This document shows, in pieces, positions 56,294 through 64,000 of a stretch of 64,000 nucleotides of DNA. A model generated the notes under the pieces. The model saw nothing but the letters and a program-made list of their open reading frames with translations, was not told where the DNA came from and did no database searches. Made by a program: the position numbers and the translations under genes. The DNA comes from Desulfobulbus elongatus DSM 2908 (GTDB lineage Bacteria > Desulfobacterota > Desulfobulbia > Desulfobulbales > Desulfobulbaceae): positions 62,001-126,000 of the forward strand of contig NZ_JHZB01000002.1 of assembly GCF_000621145.1 (NCBI RefSeq), written 5' to 3'. Within the stretch, counting starts at the first letter, position 1, and every line of letters starts with the position of its first letter.

Positions 56294-56863
56294 ATGCTTG
56301 ATGTCGCCTTGAAGTTTCTGCGGGATGAGATAAACGCCGCCCTGACGCTCCGCACCGGTTCGGACGCGGTCAAGGTCGTCCTGAGCAAGGTGGCCGACGA
56401 GGCCGGCAAATATGCCTTCGCCATCGACAACATCGGCTGCGCGATCGTCAATATCGAGGAAGAGCGCATACTCAAGGCCCAGATGCCCGCCACCGCCACG
56501 GTCAACGGCCAGCAGGTGACGACGTTGCCCGAACTCAAGCTCAACCTGCACCTGCTCTTCGCCGCCCATTTCACCCACTACGACCAGGCGCTCAAATATC
56601 TGGCCCTGCTGCTCACCTTTTTCCAGGCCCATCCCGTCTTCACCTCCGACCAGTACCCGGCCCTGACGCCCGCCTGCGGCAAACTGGCCGTGGACCTGAT
56701 CTCGCTCAACTATGAACAGCTCAACCAGATCTGGACCTACATCGGGGCGAAACATCTCCCCTCGGCAGTGTATAGGGTGCGGCTGGTGATCCTCCAGGAG
56801 ACCGAGCCAACCGGCATCCAGCCGCCGTTGACCACCATCAGCGCCACCATCCACAGCCGATGA
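56294..56863 (+). CDS. eCIS tail-terminator-like protein (Pvc16/Afp16, DUF4255-like)
   Basis: A 189-residue protein from the ATG at 56294 (GGGAG site 5 bases upstream). The middle is recognisable as the Pvc16 N-terminal (DUF4255) fold: LDVALKFLRDEINAALT, then EERILKAQMPATATV, ELKLNLHLLFAAHF, YLALLLTFFQAHPVFT, and ELNQIWTYIGAKHLPSAVYRV. In contractile injection systems such as Afp and PVC the equivalent protein caps the distal end of the tube. It is the first gene of the visible operon and overlaps the next gene by 4 bases (ATGA). Assignment depends on pattern memory and context; both agree. Confidence 0.83.
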   Translation: MLDVALKFLRDEINAALTLRTGSDAVKVVLSKVADEAGKYAFAIDNIGCAIVNIEEERILKAQMPATATVNGQQVTTLPELKLNLHLLFAAHFTHYDQALKYLALLLTFFQAHPVFTSDQYPALTPACGKLAVDLISLNYEQLNQIWTYIGAKHLPSAVYRVRLVILQETEPTGIQPPLTTISATIHSR

Positions 56864-57864
56864 TCACCTCGTTCCGCACCCTCTGCACGCTGCATGTCGA
56901 CCACGCGTACTACGACGGGGGGCGATGCCGGGATTTCGGCTTTGTCACGCCGACGGATACCGCCGCGCTGCTGAACAACGGCAGGCTGCTGGTCAAGGTC
57001 CGGGACGGGGTGCTGCACGTGCTGTTCGAGACCGACGAGACGGGCACGCCGCTGCGGCCGCTGGCCGGGGCCACCCTGCGTTTCGGCCTGCTGCTGCGCA
57101 ATCCGCTTTTTGCCCTGGTCACGGCCGTCGTGCCCGCCACCCCGCTGTACCGCAACACCGCCGACCCGGCCGCGCTTGATCCGCCCCTGACCGCCCGGCT
57201 GACCGGCCGTCTCTTCGCCCACGCGCTGGCCCGACCGGAGCGGCCGGTGACCGTCGACCTGTATCATCCCGACGGCCAACCGGCGCTCACCGAAACCGTG
57301 GTTGCGGCGCACGACCGCGCCGACGTGTCGTTCGACCTGAGCGGATATCCTCCGGGCCTCTACCGCCTGGAAGAGGCCTATCCGGGCGAGACCCTCGCCA
57401 CCAACTCGTATCTCGATCCCGAGTCGCTGGCCGCCGGTGTGTTCGGGATGGTGGAACTCACCGTTGCCGCCGGCTTCTACGCCGCGCCGCCGTCCTTTGC
57501 CGTCTCCTTTGCGGCCAGGGAGGAGACGCTGCGCTATTACCTGGTAATCGGCAAGTACACCGAGGCCGAATTCGCCTCCTTGACGGTGGCCGATGCCGGA
57601 TTCGGCGAAGACCAGCGGCCGCAGATCCTGTTCGACCGGGTGGAAGCCGCTGCCTTCGGCGACGGGGAACTGGCCCCCGCCCTGCTGGCGAACAACGGCC
57701 AGCAGGTGGTCCTGTTCCGCTCGCGCGGTCCCGTGGCCCGGCGGAAGCAGGCCAGGAAAAATATTCAGTTGCGCAAGAACGGTGATGTCCTCATCAAGCA
57801 TCTGCCCCAGGTGGGAGCCGTCGATGTGCATGGAGACGTGGTCATCCATATTTCTAAACCCTAG
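56860..57864 (+). CDS. Unknown protein inside the eCIS operon
   Basis: A 334-residue protein that I do not recognise. It begins MITSFRTLCTLHVDHAYYDG and shows alternating hydrophobic/polar strands throughout, suggesting all-beta folds. The C-terminal 70 residues are positively charged and hydrophilic (ARRKQARKNIQLRKNGDV). No signal peptide, membrane segment or enzymatic motif is visible. It sits between the tail-terminator-like gene (4-base overlap) and the sheath gene (12-base gap), a position that points to a structural or assembly role such as a collar, cap or fibre-attachment protein. It is the least understood member of the operon. Confidence 0.75.
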   Translation: MITSFRTLCTLHVDHAYYDGGRCRDFGFVTPTDTAALLNNGRLLVKVRDGVLHVLFETDETGTPLRPLAGATLRFGLLLRNPLFALVTAVVPATPLYRNTADPAALDPPLTARLTGRLFAHALARPERPVTVDLYHPDGQPALTETVVAAHDRADVSFDLSGYPPGLYRLEEAYPGETLATNSYLDPESLAAGVFGMVELTVAAGFYAAPPSFAVSFAAREETLRYYLVIGKYTEAEFASLTVADAGFGEDQRPQILFDRVEAAAFGDGELAPALLANNGQQVVLFRSRGPVARRKQARKNIQLRKNGDVLIKHLPQVGAVDVHGDVVIHISKP

Positions 57865-57876
57865 AGGAAGGACAAC

Positions 57877-59289
57877 ATGCCAACGTACAAGACGCCCGAT
57901 GTGTATGTGGAAGAGATTTCAGCGTTCCCGCCTTCGGTGGCCGAGGTCGAGACCGCCATCCCGGCCTTTATCGGCTACACCGAGACCGCCCGGAAGAAAA
58001 CCGACAACGACCTGATCCTCAAGCCGACCAAGATCTACTCGTTCAAGGAGTACGAGCAGTATTACGGCTTCCCCGAGGACGACACCATCGCCCTGACCGT
58101 CATCGACGGCACCGACGGCGGGCTGAAGGTGACCTCCTTCACCGAGCCCGCCGTGAAATACCTGCTTTACTACAGCGTCAAGATGTTCTTCGACAACGGC
58201 GGCGGCCAGTGCTACATCGTTTCGGTGGGCACCTACAAGACCACGCCGGCGATCGATCTCGCCGGCGACGCCTCCGCCGATCCCACCAGCATGTACGGCC
58301 TGCAGGACGGCCTCGATGCAATCAAGCTCGAGGACGAGCCCACCCTCATCGTCATTCCCGAGGCGGTGCAGTTGAACACCGCCGACTACACCACCCTGGT
58401 GCAGGCGGTGCTGCTCCAGTGCAACACCCTGGGCGACCGCTTCGCCATCTTCGACATCCACGACGGCACCACCGACCTGGACGCCACGGCGCTGGCCGCC
58501 AACCGGGGCTATTTCGGCAACAACTACCTGAAATACGGCGCCGCCTATTATCCCTTCATCAGGACGACGATGCAATTCTGGGTCAATGCCGGCGAGACCA
58601 ACGTCAGCGTCACCCACGGCGCCAATCCGACCGCGACCCTCGATACCCTCAAGACCGGCAACACCGCCCTGTACAATTTCGCCAAGACGGCGCTCAAGGA
58701 GCATTTCCTCACCCTGCCGCCGAGCGGGGCGGTGGCCGGCGTCTATGCCGCCATCGACGCCAACCGCGGCGTATGGAAGGCGCCGGCCAACGTCAGCCTC
58801 GCCGGAGTGATCGAACCGGTGATCAAGCTCGACAACGCCCGCCAGGACGGCCTCAACGTCGATGCCTCCACCGGCAAGTCGATCAACGTCATCCGGGCCT
58901 TCATGGGCATGGGCATCCTGGTGTGGGGGGCGCGCACCCTGGCCGGCAACGACAACGAATGGCGCTACGTGTCGGTCCGCCGCTTCTTCAACATGGCGGA
59001 GGAATCGATCAAGAAATCGACCTACTGGGCAGTGTTCGAACCCAACGACGCCAACACCTGGGTCAAGGTGCGCGGCATGATCGAGAACTACCTGATCCAG
59101 AAGTGGCGGGAAGGCGCCCTGGCCGGCGCCACGCCCAAGGACGCCTTTTTCGTCCGCTGCGGCCTGGGCATCACCATGACCGCCCAGGACATTCTCGAGG
59201 GGCGGATGCACGTGGAGATCGGCATGGCGGTGGTGCGGCCGGCCGAGTTCATCGTCCTCAAGTTCTCGCACAAAATGCAGACCTCCTGA
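57877..59289 (+). CDS. Contractile tail sheath protein
   Basis: A 470-residue phage-type sheath subunit. The N-terminus (PTYKTPDVYVEEISAFPPSV then ETAIPAFIGYTE) is the standard start of gp18-like sheaths in phage tails and in Afp/PVC-type eCIS. Later parts show KYLLYYSVKMFFDNGG and the C-terminal core with GVWKAPANVSLAG, NVIRAFMGMGILVWGARTLAG, YVSVRRFFNMAEESIKKST and VFEPNDANTWVKVRGMI. These C-terminal features define the contractile sheath core. The GGAAGG ribosome site is strong. Only one sheath gene is visible, whereas Afp and PVC carry several. Confidence 0.93.
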   Translation: MPTYKTPDVYVEEISAFPPSVAEVETAIPAFIGYTETARKKTDNDLILKPTKIYSFKEYEQYYGFPEDDTIALTVIDGTDGGLKVTSFTEPAVKYLLYYSVKMFFDNGGGQCYIVSVGTYKTTPAIDLAGDASADPTSMYGLQDGLDAIKLEDEPTLIVIPEAVQLNTADYTTLVQAVLLQCNTLGDRFAIFDIHDGTTDLDATALAANRGYFGNNYLKYGAAYYPFIRTTMQFWVNAGETNVSVTHGANPTATLDTLKTGNTALYNFAKTALKEHFLTLPPSGAVAGVYAAIDANRGVWKAPANVSLAGVIEPVIKLDNARQDGLNVDASTGKSINVIRAFMGMGILVWGARTLAGNDNEWRYVSVRRFFNMAEESIKKSTYWAVFEPNDANTWVKVRGMIENYLIQKWREGALAGATPKDAFFVRCGLGITMTAQDILEGRMHVEIGMAVVRPAEFIVLKFSHKMQTS

Positions 59290-59346
59290 ACCTGACCGTT
59301 CCGGGACGGCAAACCATTACGCTCTCAACGCCATAAGGATGACATC

Positions 59347-59781
59347 ATGGAGAAAATCTATCCTCTTCCGGTCTTTCATTTTTCCGTCGAGTGGGGCGGC
59401 ACGCGCATTGGCTTTTCCGAGGTCACCGGCCTGACCCAGGAAAATCAGGCCATCGAGTACCGGGACGGCTCCTTTCCGGAATACTCGTCGATCAAGATGC
59501 CGGGCCTGCGCAAGTTCAGCAACATCACCCTAAAGCGCGGCGTGGTCAAGAGCGACAACGAGTTCTTCGCCTGGCTCAACACCATCAAGCTCAACAAGGT
59601 CGAGCGCCGCGACCTGGTGATCAAGCTGCTCAACGAGGAGCACAGCCCGGTGATGGTCTGGAAGGTGCACAACGCCTTCCCGGTCAAGGTGGAGGGGCCG
59701 CAGCTCAAGGCCTCGGCCAACGAGGTGGCCGTCGAGTCGATCGAGATCGCCCACGAAGGGCTTGAAGTGCAGAACGACTGA
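59347..59781 (+). CDS. Inner tube protein (gp19/Hcp-like, first copy)
   Basis: A 144-residue tail-tube subunit. It begins EKIYPLPVFHFSVEWGG and contains FSEVTGLTQENQAIEYRDG, the GLRKFSNITLKRGVV strand and WKVHNAFPVKVEGPQ, the hallmarks of T4 gp19-like tube proteins of contractile injection systems. It forms stacked hexameric rings inside the sheath. It lies 57 bases after the sheath gene with an AAGGATG-type site, and its stop overlaps the start of the next tube gene. Confidence 0.92.
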   Translation: MEKIYPLPVFHFSVEWGGTRIGFSEVTGLTQENQAIEYRDGSFPEYSSIKMPGLRKFSNITLKRGVVKSDNEFFAWLNTIKLNKVERRDLVIKLLNEEHSPVMVWKVHNAFPVKVEGPQLKASANEVAVESIEIAHEGLEVQND

Positions 59782-60227
59782 TGGCCGTCTACTACCCGCC
59801 GGTCAGTTTCCACTTTCTCGTCGAGGTGCTGGGCTTTTCGGCCAACAGCCACGACGTCCGCTTCACCGAGGTTAGCGGGCTCGCCGTGGATGTGGAGACC
59901 GAGGAGGTGGCCGAGGGCGGCGAGAACCGGTTCGTCCAGAAATACCCGACCCGGGCCCGGTATCCGGAACTGGTGCTCAAGCGCGGCCTGCTGGCGGATT
60001 CGGAACTGATCGGCTGGATCCGCTCCTGCATCGAGGACCTGGTCATCGAGCCCAGGAACATCGATGTCAAGCTGCTCAACGACGAGCACCAGCCCCTGGT
60101 CACCTGGCACCTGGTCAACGCCTATCCGACCAAGTGGTCGATCGGCGACTTCAACGCGGCCAGCAACACGGTGAGCATCGAAACCATGCAGCTCTTTTAT
60201 CAATATTTCACCGTGGACAGGGGGTGA
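59781..60227 (+). CDS. Tube-family protein (second copy, Afp5/Pvc5-like)
   Basis: A 148-residue protein of the same gp19 family (VYYPPVSFHFLVEVLG, then RFTEVSGLAVDVETEEVAEGG, ELVLKRGLLADSEL and WHLVNAYPTKWSIGD). It is more acidic than the first tube protein and ends in EIETMQLFYQYF-like strands. In eCIS a second, divergent tube protein usually sits at the baseplate end as a tube-initiation or adaptor ring. The start shares one base with the stop of the previous gene (TGATG), so translation is coupled. Confidence 0.9.
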   Translation: MAVYYPPVSFHFLVEVLGFSANSHDVRFTEVSGLAVDVETEEVAEGGENRFVQKYPTRARYPELVLKRGLLADSELIGWIRSCIEDLVIEPRNIDVKLLNDEHQPLVTWHLVNAYPTKWSIGDFNAASNTVSIETMQLFYQYFTVDRG

Positions 60228-60230
60228 GGC

Positions 60231-60395
60231 ATGCCGGTGATCATCGACGAGGTCATCATTTCGGTGGAGGTGGACAATCAGGCCGCCGGGGGCACGGCCG
60301 CCCCGCCCGCGCTCGATGTCGCGGACCGGCAGGCCCTGGTGGCCGAATGCGTCGAGCGGGTGCTGGACATCCTCGAACAGAAGGCGGAGCGCTGA
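60231..60395 (+). CDS. Small eCIS protein (DUF5908-like)
   Basis: A 54-residue protein. It begins MPVIIDEVIISVEVDNQAAG and ends VERVLDILEQKAER, with a C-terminal helix. A very short gene encoding this kind of protein is commonly found between the tube genes and the LysM gene in eCIS operons, and the sequence matches the DUF5908 type. The start lies 3 bases after the stop of the second tube gene, and its stop is 3 bases before the LysM start, so it is embedded in the operon. Family label is from memory. Confidence 0.75.
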   Translation: MPVIIDEVIISVEVDNQAAGGTAAPPALDVADRQALVAECVERVLDILEQKAER

Positions 60396-60398
60396 GCG

Positions 60399-61067
60399 AT
60401 GAGCGAACGGGGCATGCTGGAAAAGCTGACGATTCTGGCCTACGAGTCGCCGACCTATGCGGGGCAGCCGGTGGCCGAATTCGCGGCCTTCGTCAATCCC
60501 GGCGAGATCACCCTCAGCTACGAGATGGAGTACGACAGCGCCCAGGGCGCGGGGACCAACAACAGCCGCATGCAGTTCAAGAAGCAGAAGCCCGGCGACC
60601 TGAGCTTAAGCTTCTTCCTCGACGGCACCGGTGCCGGCGGCCGGACCATCGACGTGCAGGCGGAGGTGGAGCGGTTTCAGACGGTCACCGGCTACAACGG
60701 CAACATCCACCGGCCCAACTACCTCAAGGTGGTGTGGGGCACTTTGCAGGTGCGGCGCTGCGTCCTCAAATCGGTGTCCGTGGTCTACAAACTGTTCAAG
60801 CCCGACGGCGTGCCTCTGCGGGCGGTGGTCAACGCCACCTTCACCGACAATTCGGACGACCGCACCCGGGTCGCCATGGCCCGGGATCAGTCCCCGGACC
60901 TGACCCACATCCGCATCGTCAAGGCGGGCGACACCCTGCCGGGACTGTGCACGGCCATCTACAACGACCCCATGTACTACCTGGAAGTGGCCCGGTTCAA
61001 CCGGATTGACAATTTCCGCAACCTGCAACCGGGCGTGAAGCTGGTCTTTCCGCCCCTGGAGAAATAG
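60399..61067 (+). CDS. LysM-containing eCIS protein (Afp7/Pvc7-like)
   Basis: A 222-residue protein. The N-terminal 160 residues form a baseplate-hub-type beta domain (LEKLTILAYESP, then KQKPGDLSLSFFLDGTG, VEVERFQTV-like helix, HRPNYLKVVWG, KSVSVVYKLFKPDG). A LysM domain is at the C-terminus (HIRIVKAGDTLPGLCTAIYN, NFRNLQPGVKLVFPP), similar to the gp53-type LysM proteins that clamp the tube to the spike. Starts at an ATG 3 bases after the preceding stop. In this operon it directly precedes the spike gene. Confidence 0.9.
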   Translation: MSERGMLEKLTILAYESPTYAGQPVAEFAAFVNPGEITLSYEMEYDSAQGAGTNNSRMQFKKQKPGDLSLSFFLDGTGAGGRTIDVQAEVERFQTVTGYNGNIHRPNYLKVVWGTLQVRRCVLKSVSVVYKLFKPDGVPLRAVVNATFTDNSDDRTRVAMARDQSPDLTHIRIVKAGDTLPGLCTAIYNDPMYYLEVARFNRIDNFRNLQPGVKLVFPPLEK

Positions 61068-61120
61068 CCATTCCCGAAGAACGCACCCTGCCCATCGCCG
61101 CCGAGCACCGCGCCTTCACC

Positions 61121-62812
61121 GTGAAGGTGGAAGGGGCCGAGGTGACGGGAGAACAGCATCTGCTGGCCGCGGTCGTGACCAAGGCGGCCAACCGCATCGC
61201 CGGCGCCCGGCTGGTCTATGCCGACGGGGCCGCCGCCACCGGTGAGTTTCCCTTGAGCAACGGCGACCTGTTCCTGCCCGGCAAGGCGGTGGAGATCCTG
61301 GCCGGTCCGGCCAACGATCCGGTGTCGCTGTTCACCGGCATCGTGGTCCGGCAGAGCCTGAAGATCCGCGACCGGGCCACGCCGCAGTTGGTGGTGGAAT
61401 GCCGGCACCGGGCGGTCAAGCTGACCGTGGGGGCGAAAAACGGCTATTTCCACGACCAGACCGACAGCAACATCATCACCGCCCTGCTGGAAGGGACCGG
61501 TCTCCGGGCCGAGGTGGCGGCGACTTCGGTCACCCACAAGCAGCAGGTGCAGTACGACTGCACTGACTGGGATTTTTTGCTGATGCGCGCCGAGGCCAAC
61601 GGGCTGCTGGTGTTCACTAACGGCGAGGAGGTGGCGGTCAGGGCGCCGGCCATGGACGGCACGCCGGTCTGCGCCCTGCTGTTCGGCGCCACCATCCTGG
61701 AGTTGGATGTGCAGATGGAGGCCCGCGGCCAGTACCAGGCGGTGACCGGCGTCACCTGGGACGCCGCCGGTCAGGAGCTTGCGACCAGGGAGGCCGCGGA
61801 CCCCGGCATCGCCGGCCCCGGCAACCATGGCGTCGAAGAGCTCGCCGCCGTGGTCGGCCTGAATGCCTTCCGGTTGCAGCATGGCGCGGTGGGGCTGGAA
61901 GAGGCGCAGGCCTGGGCCGACGCCCAGTGGCTCAAGTCGCAGTTGAGCCGGATCACCGGCCGGATCAAGTGCGAGGGCATCGCCACAATCAATCCGGGGG
62001 ACCTCGTCACCTTAAGCGGCGTGGGCGACCGCTACAACGGCGATGCCTATGTCAGCGGCATCCGCCACGATTTCGACCTGGTCCAGGGCTGGAAGACCCA
62101 TCTCCAGTTCGGCGGGCTCGATGCCTGGCTGGGCAGGGAGCGACAGGTGACCGCGCCCAAGGCCGGCGCCCTGGTGCCGGGCATCAACGGCCTGCAACTG
62201 GGCGTGGTCACGGGCAACGAAGACCCGGACGGCGAGCATCGGGTGCGGGTACGGATGCCCCTGGTCAGCGGCGACGAGGACGGCACCTGGTGCCGGGTGG
62301 CCTCGCTCGACGCCGGCGACGAACGGGGGTTTTTCTTCCGCCCCGAGATCGGCGACGAGGTGGTGCTCGGCTTCGTCGACGACGACCCGCGCCAGGCCGT
62401 CATCCTGGGCATGCTGCACAGCAGCGCCAAACCGGCGCCGCTGGCCGGCTCGGACGACAACCACGAAAAGCTGTACCAGAGCCGCGCCAGGATGCAGTTC
62501 TCCTTCAACGACGACACCAGGGTGATCCGGCTGGAAACCCCGAACGGCAACGCCATCGCCCTGAGCGAGGACGAAAAGAGCGTCACCATCGCCGATCAGA
62601 ACAACAACACGATCACCATGAACGAGGACGGCATCGCCATCGAGAGCAGCAAAGCGATCACCCTCAAGGCGGGGACGGAACTGCAGATCGAGGCGTCGAC
62701 GAAAGGCACGGTCAAGAGCGGCGCCGATCTCAAGCTGGAGGGCAGCGCCGGGGTCGAGTTGACCAGCAGCGGCGTGACCAAGGTCAAGGGCTCGATGGTG
62801 CAGATCAACTGA
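61121..62812 (+). CDS. Spike (VgrG/gp5-gp27-like) protein of the eCIS
   Basis: At least 563 residues. The N-terminal hub (gp27-like) has VVTKAANRIAGARLVYADG and AKNGYFHDQTDSNIITALLE, the middle an OB-fold (GVVTGNEDPDGEHRVRVRMP, EIGDEVVLGFVDDDPRQAVILG), and the C-terminus a triple-stranded beta-helix of short repeats (ITLKAGTELQIEASTKG). The GTG at 61121 is conventional, but it has no ribosome site and the frame is open back to 61068. An ATT at 61070 starts a peptide beginning PEERTLPIAAEHRAFTVKV that is preceded by GGAG with proper spacing, so a rare ATT start at 61070 is likely. It forms the tip that pierces the target and carries the PAAR protein. Confidence 0.88.
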   Translation: MKVEGAEVTGEQHLLAAVVTKAANRIAGARLVYADGAAATGEFPLSNGDLFLPGKAVEILAGPANDPVSLFTGIVVRQSLKIRDRATPQLVVECRHRAVKLTVGAKNGYFHDQTDSNIITALLEGTGLRAEVAATSVTHKQQVQYDCTDWDFLLMRAEANGLLVFTNGEEVAVRAPAMDGTPVCALLFGATILELDVQMEARGQYQAVTGVTWDAAGQELATREAADPGIAGPGNHGVEELAAVVGLNAFRLQHGAVGLEEAQAWADAQWLKSQLSRITGRIKCEGIATINPGDLVTLSGVGDRYNGDAYVSGIRHDFDLVQGWKTHLQFGGLDAWLGRERQVTAPKAGALVPGINGLQLGVVTGNEDPDGEHRVRVRMPLVSGDEDGTWCRVASLDAGDERGFFFRPEIGDEVVLGFVDDDPRQAVILGMLHSSAKPAPLAGSDDNHEKLYQSRARMQFSFNDDTRVIRLETPNGNAIALSEDEKSVTIADQNNNTITMNEDGIAIESSKAITLKAGTELQIEASTKGTVKSGADLKLEGSAGVELTSSGVTKVKGSMVQIN

Positions 62813-62837
62813 GCCCGGCGAGAGAGGAGAGCGAGCG

Positions 62838-63116
62838 ATGCCGGCAGCGGCGCGGGTGGGCGATGTCAGCGATCACGGCGGCACCATTATTGGTCCGGGC
62901 GTGGTCACGGTATTGATCGGCGGCAAGCCGGCGGCAGTGGCCGGGGACCTGCATACCTGCTCCCTGCCGCCCAACAGCCACCAACCCACGGTCAGCCCCT
63001 TTCCCGCCGGCAGCAGCACGGTGCAGATCGGCGGCATGCCGGCCCTGCGTACCACCGACACCTGCATCTGCGGGGCCAAGGCGGTGGTCGGCGAACCGAC
63101 GGTGATCATCAACTGA
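62838..63116 (+). CDS. PAAR-domain spike-tip protein
   Basis: A 92-residue PAAR protein. It has the repeats VTVLIGGKPAAVAGDLHTC and VQIGGMPALRTTDTCICG, and ends GEPTVIIN. PAAR proteins fold into a sharp cone capping the spike and bind zinc; here the Cys/His set (HTC, CIC) is suitable for that. It follows the spike by 25 bases with a GAGAGGAGAG site. No effector domain is fused. Confidence 0.93.
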   Translation: MPAAARVGDVSDHGGTIIGPGVVTVLIGGKPAAVAGDLHTCSLPPNSHQPTVSPFPAGSSTVQIGGMPALRTTDTCICGAKAVVGEPTVIIN

Positions 63117-63129
63117 AGACGGACAGACC

Positions 63130-63579
63130 ATGAGCGAGCGGCAACCGACATCTCTGCACACCTCCTTCCTCGGCATTGGCTGGAGTTTTCCGCCCGAGTT
63201 CGTCAGGGAAACCGCATCGGTGCGGATGACCGCGGACGAGGAAGACATCCGCGCCAGTTTGATCATCCTCCTGGGCACGGCGGCGGGCGAGCGCTTCCTG
63301 GTGCCGGATTACGGCCTCGACATGCACGGGCTGCTGTTCGAGTCGCTGAACACGACCATGCAGACCCATCTCAAGGACCGGGTCCGGACCGCGATCCTCA
63401 TCCACGAGCCGCGGATCGACCTGCTTTCCCTGGAACTGGACACCTCGCAGCAACTCGACGGCCGGCTGGGCATTGTCATCGATTACGCGGTGCGGGCCAC
63501 CAACTCGCGCTACAACCTGGTCTATCCCTTCTATCTCTCCGACGGCAACGAGTTGCGGCGGACCGTGGCGGGCCCATAA
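63130..63579 (+). CDS. gp25-like baseplate wedge protein
   Basis: A 149-residue protein of the gp25/W (IraD-gpW) family. It starts SERQPTSLHTSFLGIGWSFP and has the typical ADEEDIRASLIILLGTAAGERFLVPDYG and LDMHGLLFESL stretches and the CDS end DGNELRRTV. It is a conserved baseplate component of contractile tails, T6SS and eCIS. It is 13 bases after the PAAR gene and about 20 bases before the next baseplate gene. Confidence 0.93.
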   Translation: MSERQPTSLHTSFLGIGWSFPPEFVRETASVRMTADEEDIRASLIILLGTAAGERFLVPDYGLDMHGLLFESLNTTMQTHLKDRVRTAILIHEPRIDLLSLELDTSQQLDGRLGIVIDYAVRATNSRYNLVYPFYLSDGNELRRTVAGP

Positions 63580-63599
63580 GCTCAGGCGCAGGTACAGGC

Positions 63600-64000
63600 A
63601 TGGCTGAACACACCATCATCGACACCATGATTTCCCGCCCCGGCCAGAGCCAGGGCGACCGCCTGCCCGCCGAACTGGGGGCGCACCATGCCGACATCGA
63701 CGAGCGGACCGGGGCCGACCTGCTCCGCTTCGTGCATCGTCTGGCCGCGCACATCAACTCCTATGCCGACGATCCGGACCTGCCGGCCGGCGACTGGGCG
63801 AGCTTTTTTCCGGGGGACGCCGCCGCGATCGCACGGCTGCTCGCCCACGATGCCGGCGAGGCCGAGCCGCATTTGGCGCTGCTGGCCGCCTTTGCCGAGC
63901 TGTACAAGCTGCCGCAGGAGATGCTCAACCGCATCACCGGCCGGCATCTGGATTTCTTCTACCGGGAGGTGCTCCGGCTGACCGGCAAGGGGCCCCAAAC
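63600..64000 (+). CDS. eCIS baseplate protein, N-terminal part (gene runs off window end)
   Basis: About 133 codons from an ATG at 63600 to the last base; no stop is reached. The visible part has a start AEHTIIDTMISRPGQSQGD and then ADLLRFVHRLAAHINSYAD, DWASFFPGDAAAI, LALLAAFAELYKLPQEMLNR and RHLDFFYREVLRL. The final RHLDFFYREVLRL-type motif is common to baseplate (gp6/gpJ-like, Afp11/12-type) proteins of eCIS operons. Position directly after gp25 fits. The downstream part would be needed for a firm call. Confidence 0.75.
   Translation, partial: MAEHTIIDTMISRPGQSQGDRLPAELGAHHADIDERTGADLLRFVHRLAAHINSYADDPDLPAGDWASFFPGDAAAIARLLAHDAGEAEPHLALLAAFAELYKLPQEMLNRITGRHLDFFYREVLRLTGKGPQ

Noticed and set aside
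57919-59271. Minus-strand open frame opposite the sheath gene
   Set aside because: The plus-strand sheath protein is unambiguous; the reverse frame is a compositional shadow.

Overview
The window looks like chromosome of a Gram-negative, moderately GC-rich bacterium, most likely of the Desulfobacterota/deltaproteobacterial type. This is an inference from gene content: an exosortase/EpsI exopolysaccharide locus with a PrsT-type TPR lipoprotein, an outer-membrane export protein and a predicted outer-membrane barrel, a GlrK-QseG-GlrR-like sigma-54 two-component operon, an amtB-glnB-glnD cluster with both type III and type I-alpha glutamine synthetases, and an extracellular contractile injection system (eCIS). 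No rRNA, tRNA or CRISPR array was seen, and no intact transposase.

Layout. 1-3.1 kb (minus strand): prsT, hpt and the start of elbB, apparently one operon. 3.4-11.75 kb (plus): polysaccharide export protein, outer-membrane barrel, UDP-glucose dehydrogenase, a decayed antitoxin/nucleotidyltransferase pair, the initiating sugar-phosphate transferase, exosortase, EpsI and a VanZ-LamG membrane protein. 11.8-25.7 kb (plus): a variable polysaccharide cassette whose base composition swings between very AT-rich and ordinary. It holds a deacetylase, an ATP-grasp ligase, a PHP protein, flippase, acetyltransferase, two pyruvyltransferase-like proteins, a nitroreductase-like protein, a polymerase-like protein, two GT2 enzymes, an Alg14/Alg13 pair and a GT4. 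25.8-33.2 kb (minus): three secreted proteins (one unknown; one PKD plus golvesin-C-like; one Fn3/PKD/lectin-like), a membrane protein with a MshEN-type c-di-GMP-binding motif, and a small exported ComEA-like protein. 33.5-37.9 kb (plus): a second VanZ protein, then histidine kinase, lipoprotein and sigma-54 activator. 37.9-42.3 kb: mutM, a phosphopantetheinyl transferase, CvpA, mannose-1-phosphate guanylyltransferase and a PilZ protein. 42.7-51.9 kb (plus): nitrogen assimilation (amtB, glnB, glnD, GSIII, GSI) and a CBS-ACT protein. 51.9-55.6 kb: ftsH, an unknown protein, an alkA remnant and ogt. 56.3-64 kb (plus): a tightly packed eCIS operon (tail terminator-like, unknown, sheath, two tube proteins, DUF5908-like, LysM, spike, PAAR, gp25, first part of a baseplate protein) that runs off the window end.

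How it fits together. The left half makes, exports and probably anchors an exopolysaccharide: Ugd and the GDP-mannose enzyme supply precursors, the sugar transferase primes the lipid carrier, the cassette enzymes build and decorate the repeat unit, and the export protein with the barrel moves it out. No polysaccharide co-polymerase/tyrosine kinase and no PEP-CTERM substrate is encoded here, so those parts must lie elsewhere. A MshEN protein and a PilZ protein suggest c-di-GMP input near the matrix genes. The right half carries nitrogen-control genes and the contractile injection machine, whose cargo is not visible in this window.
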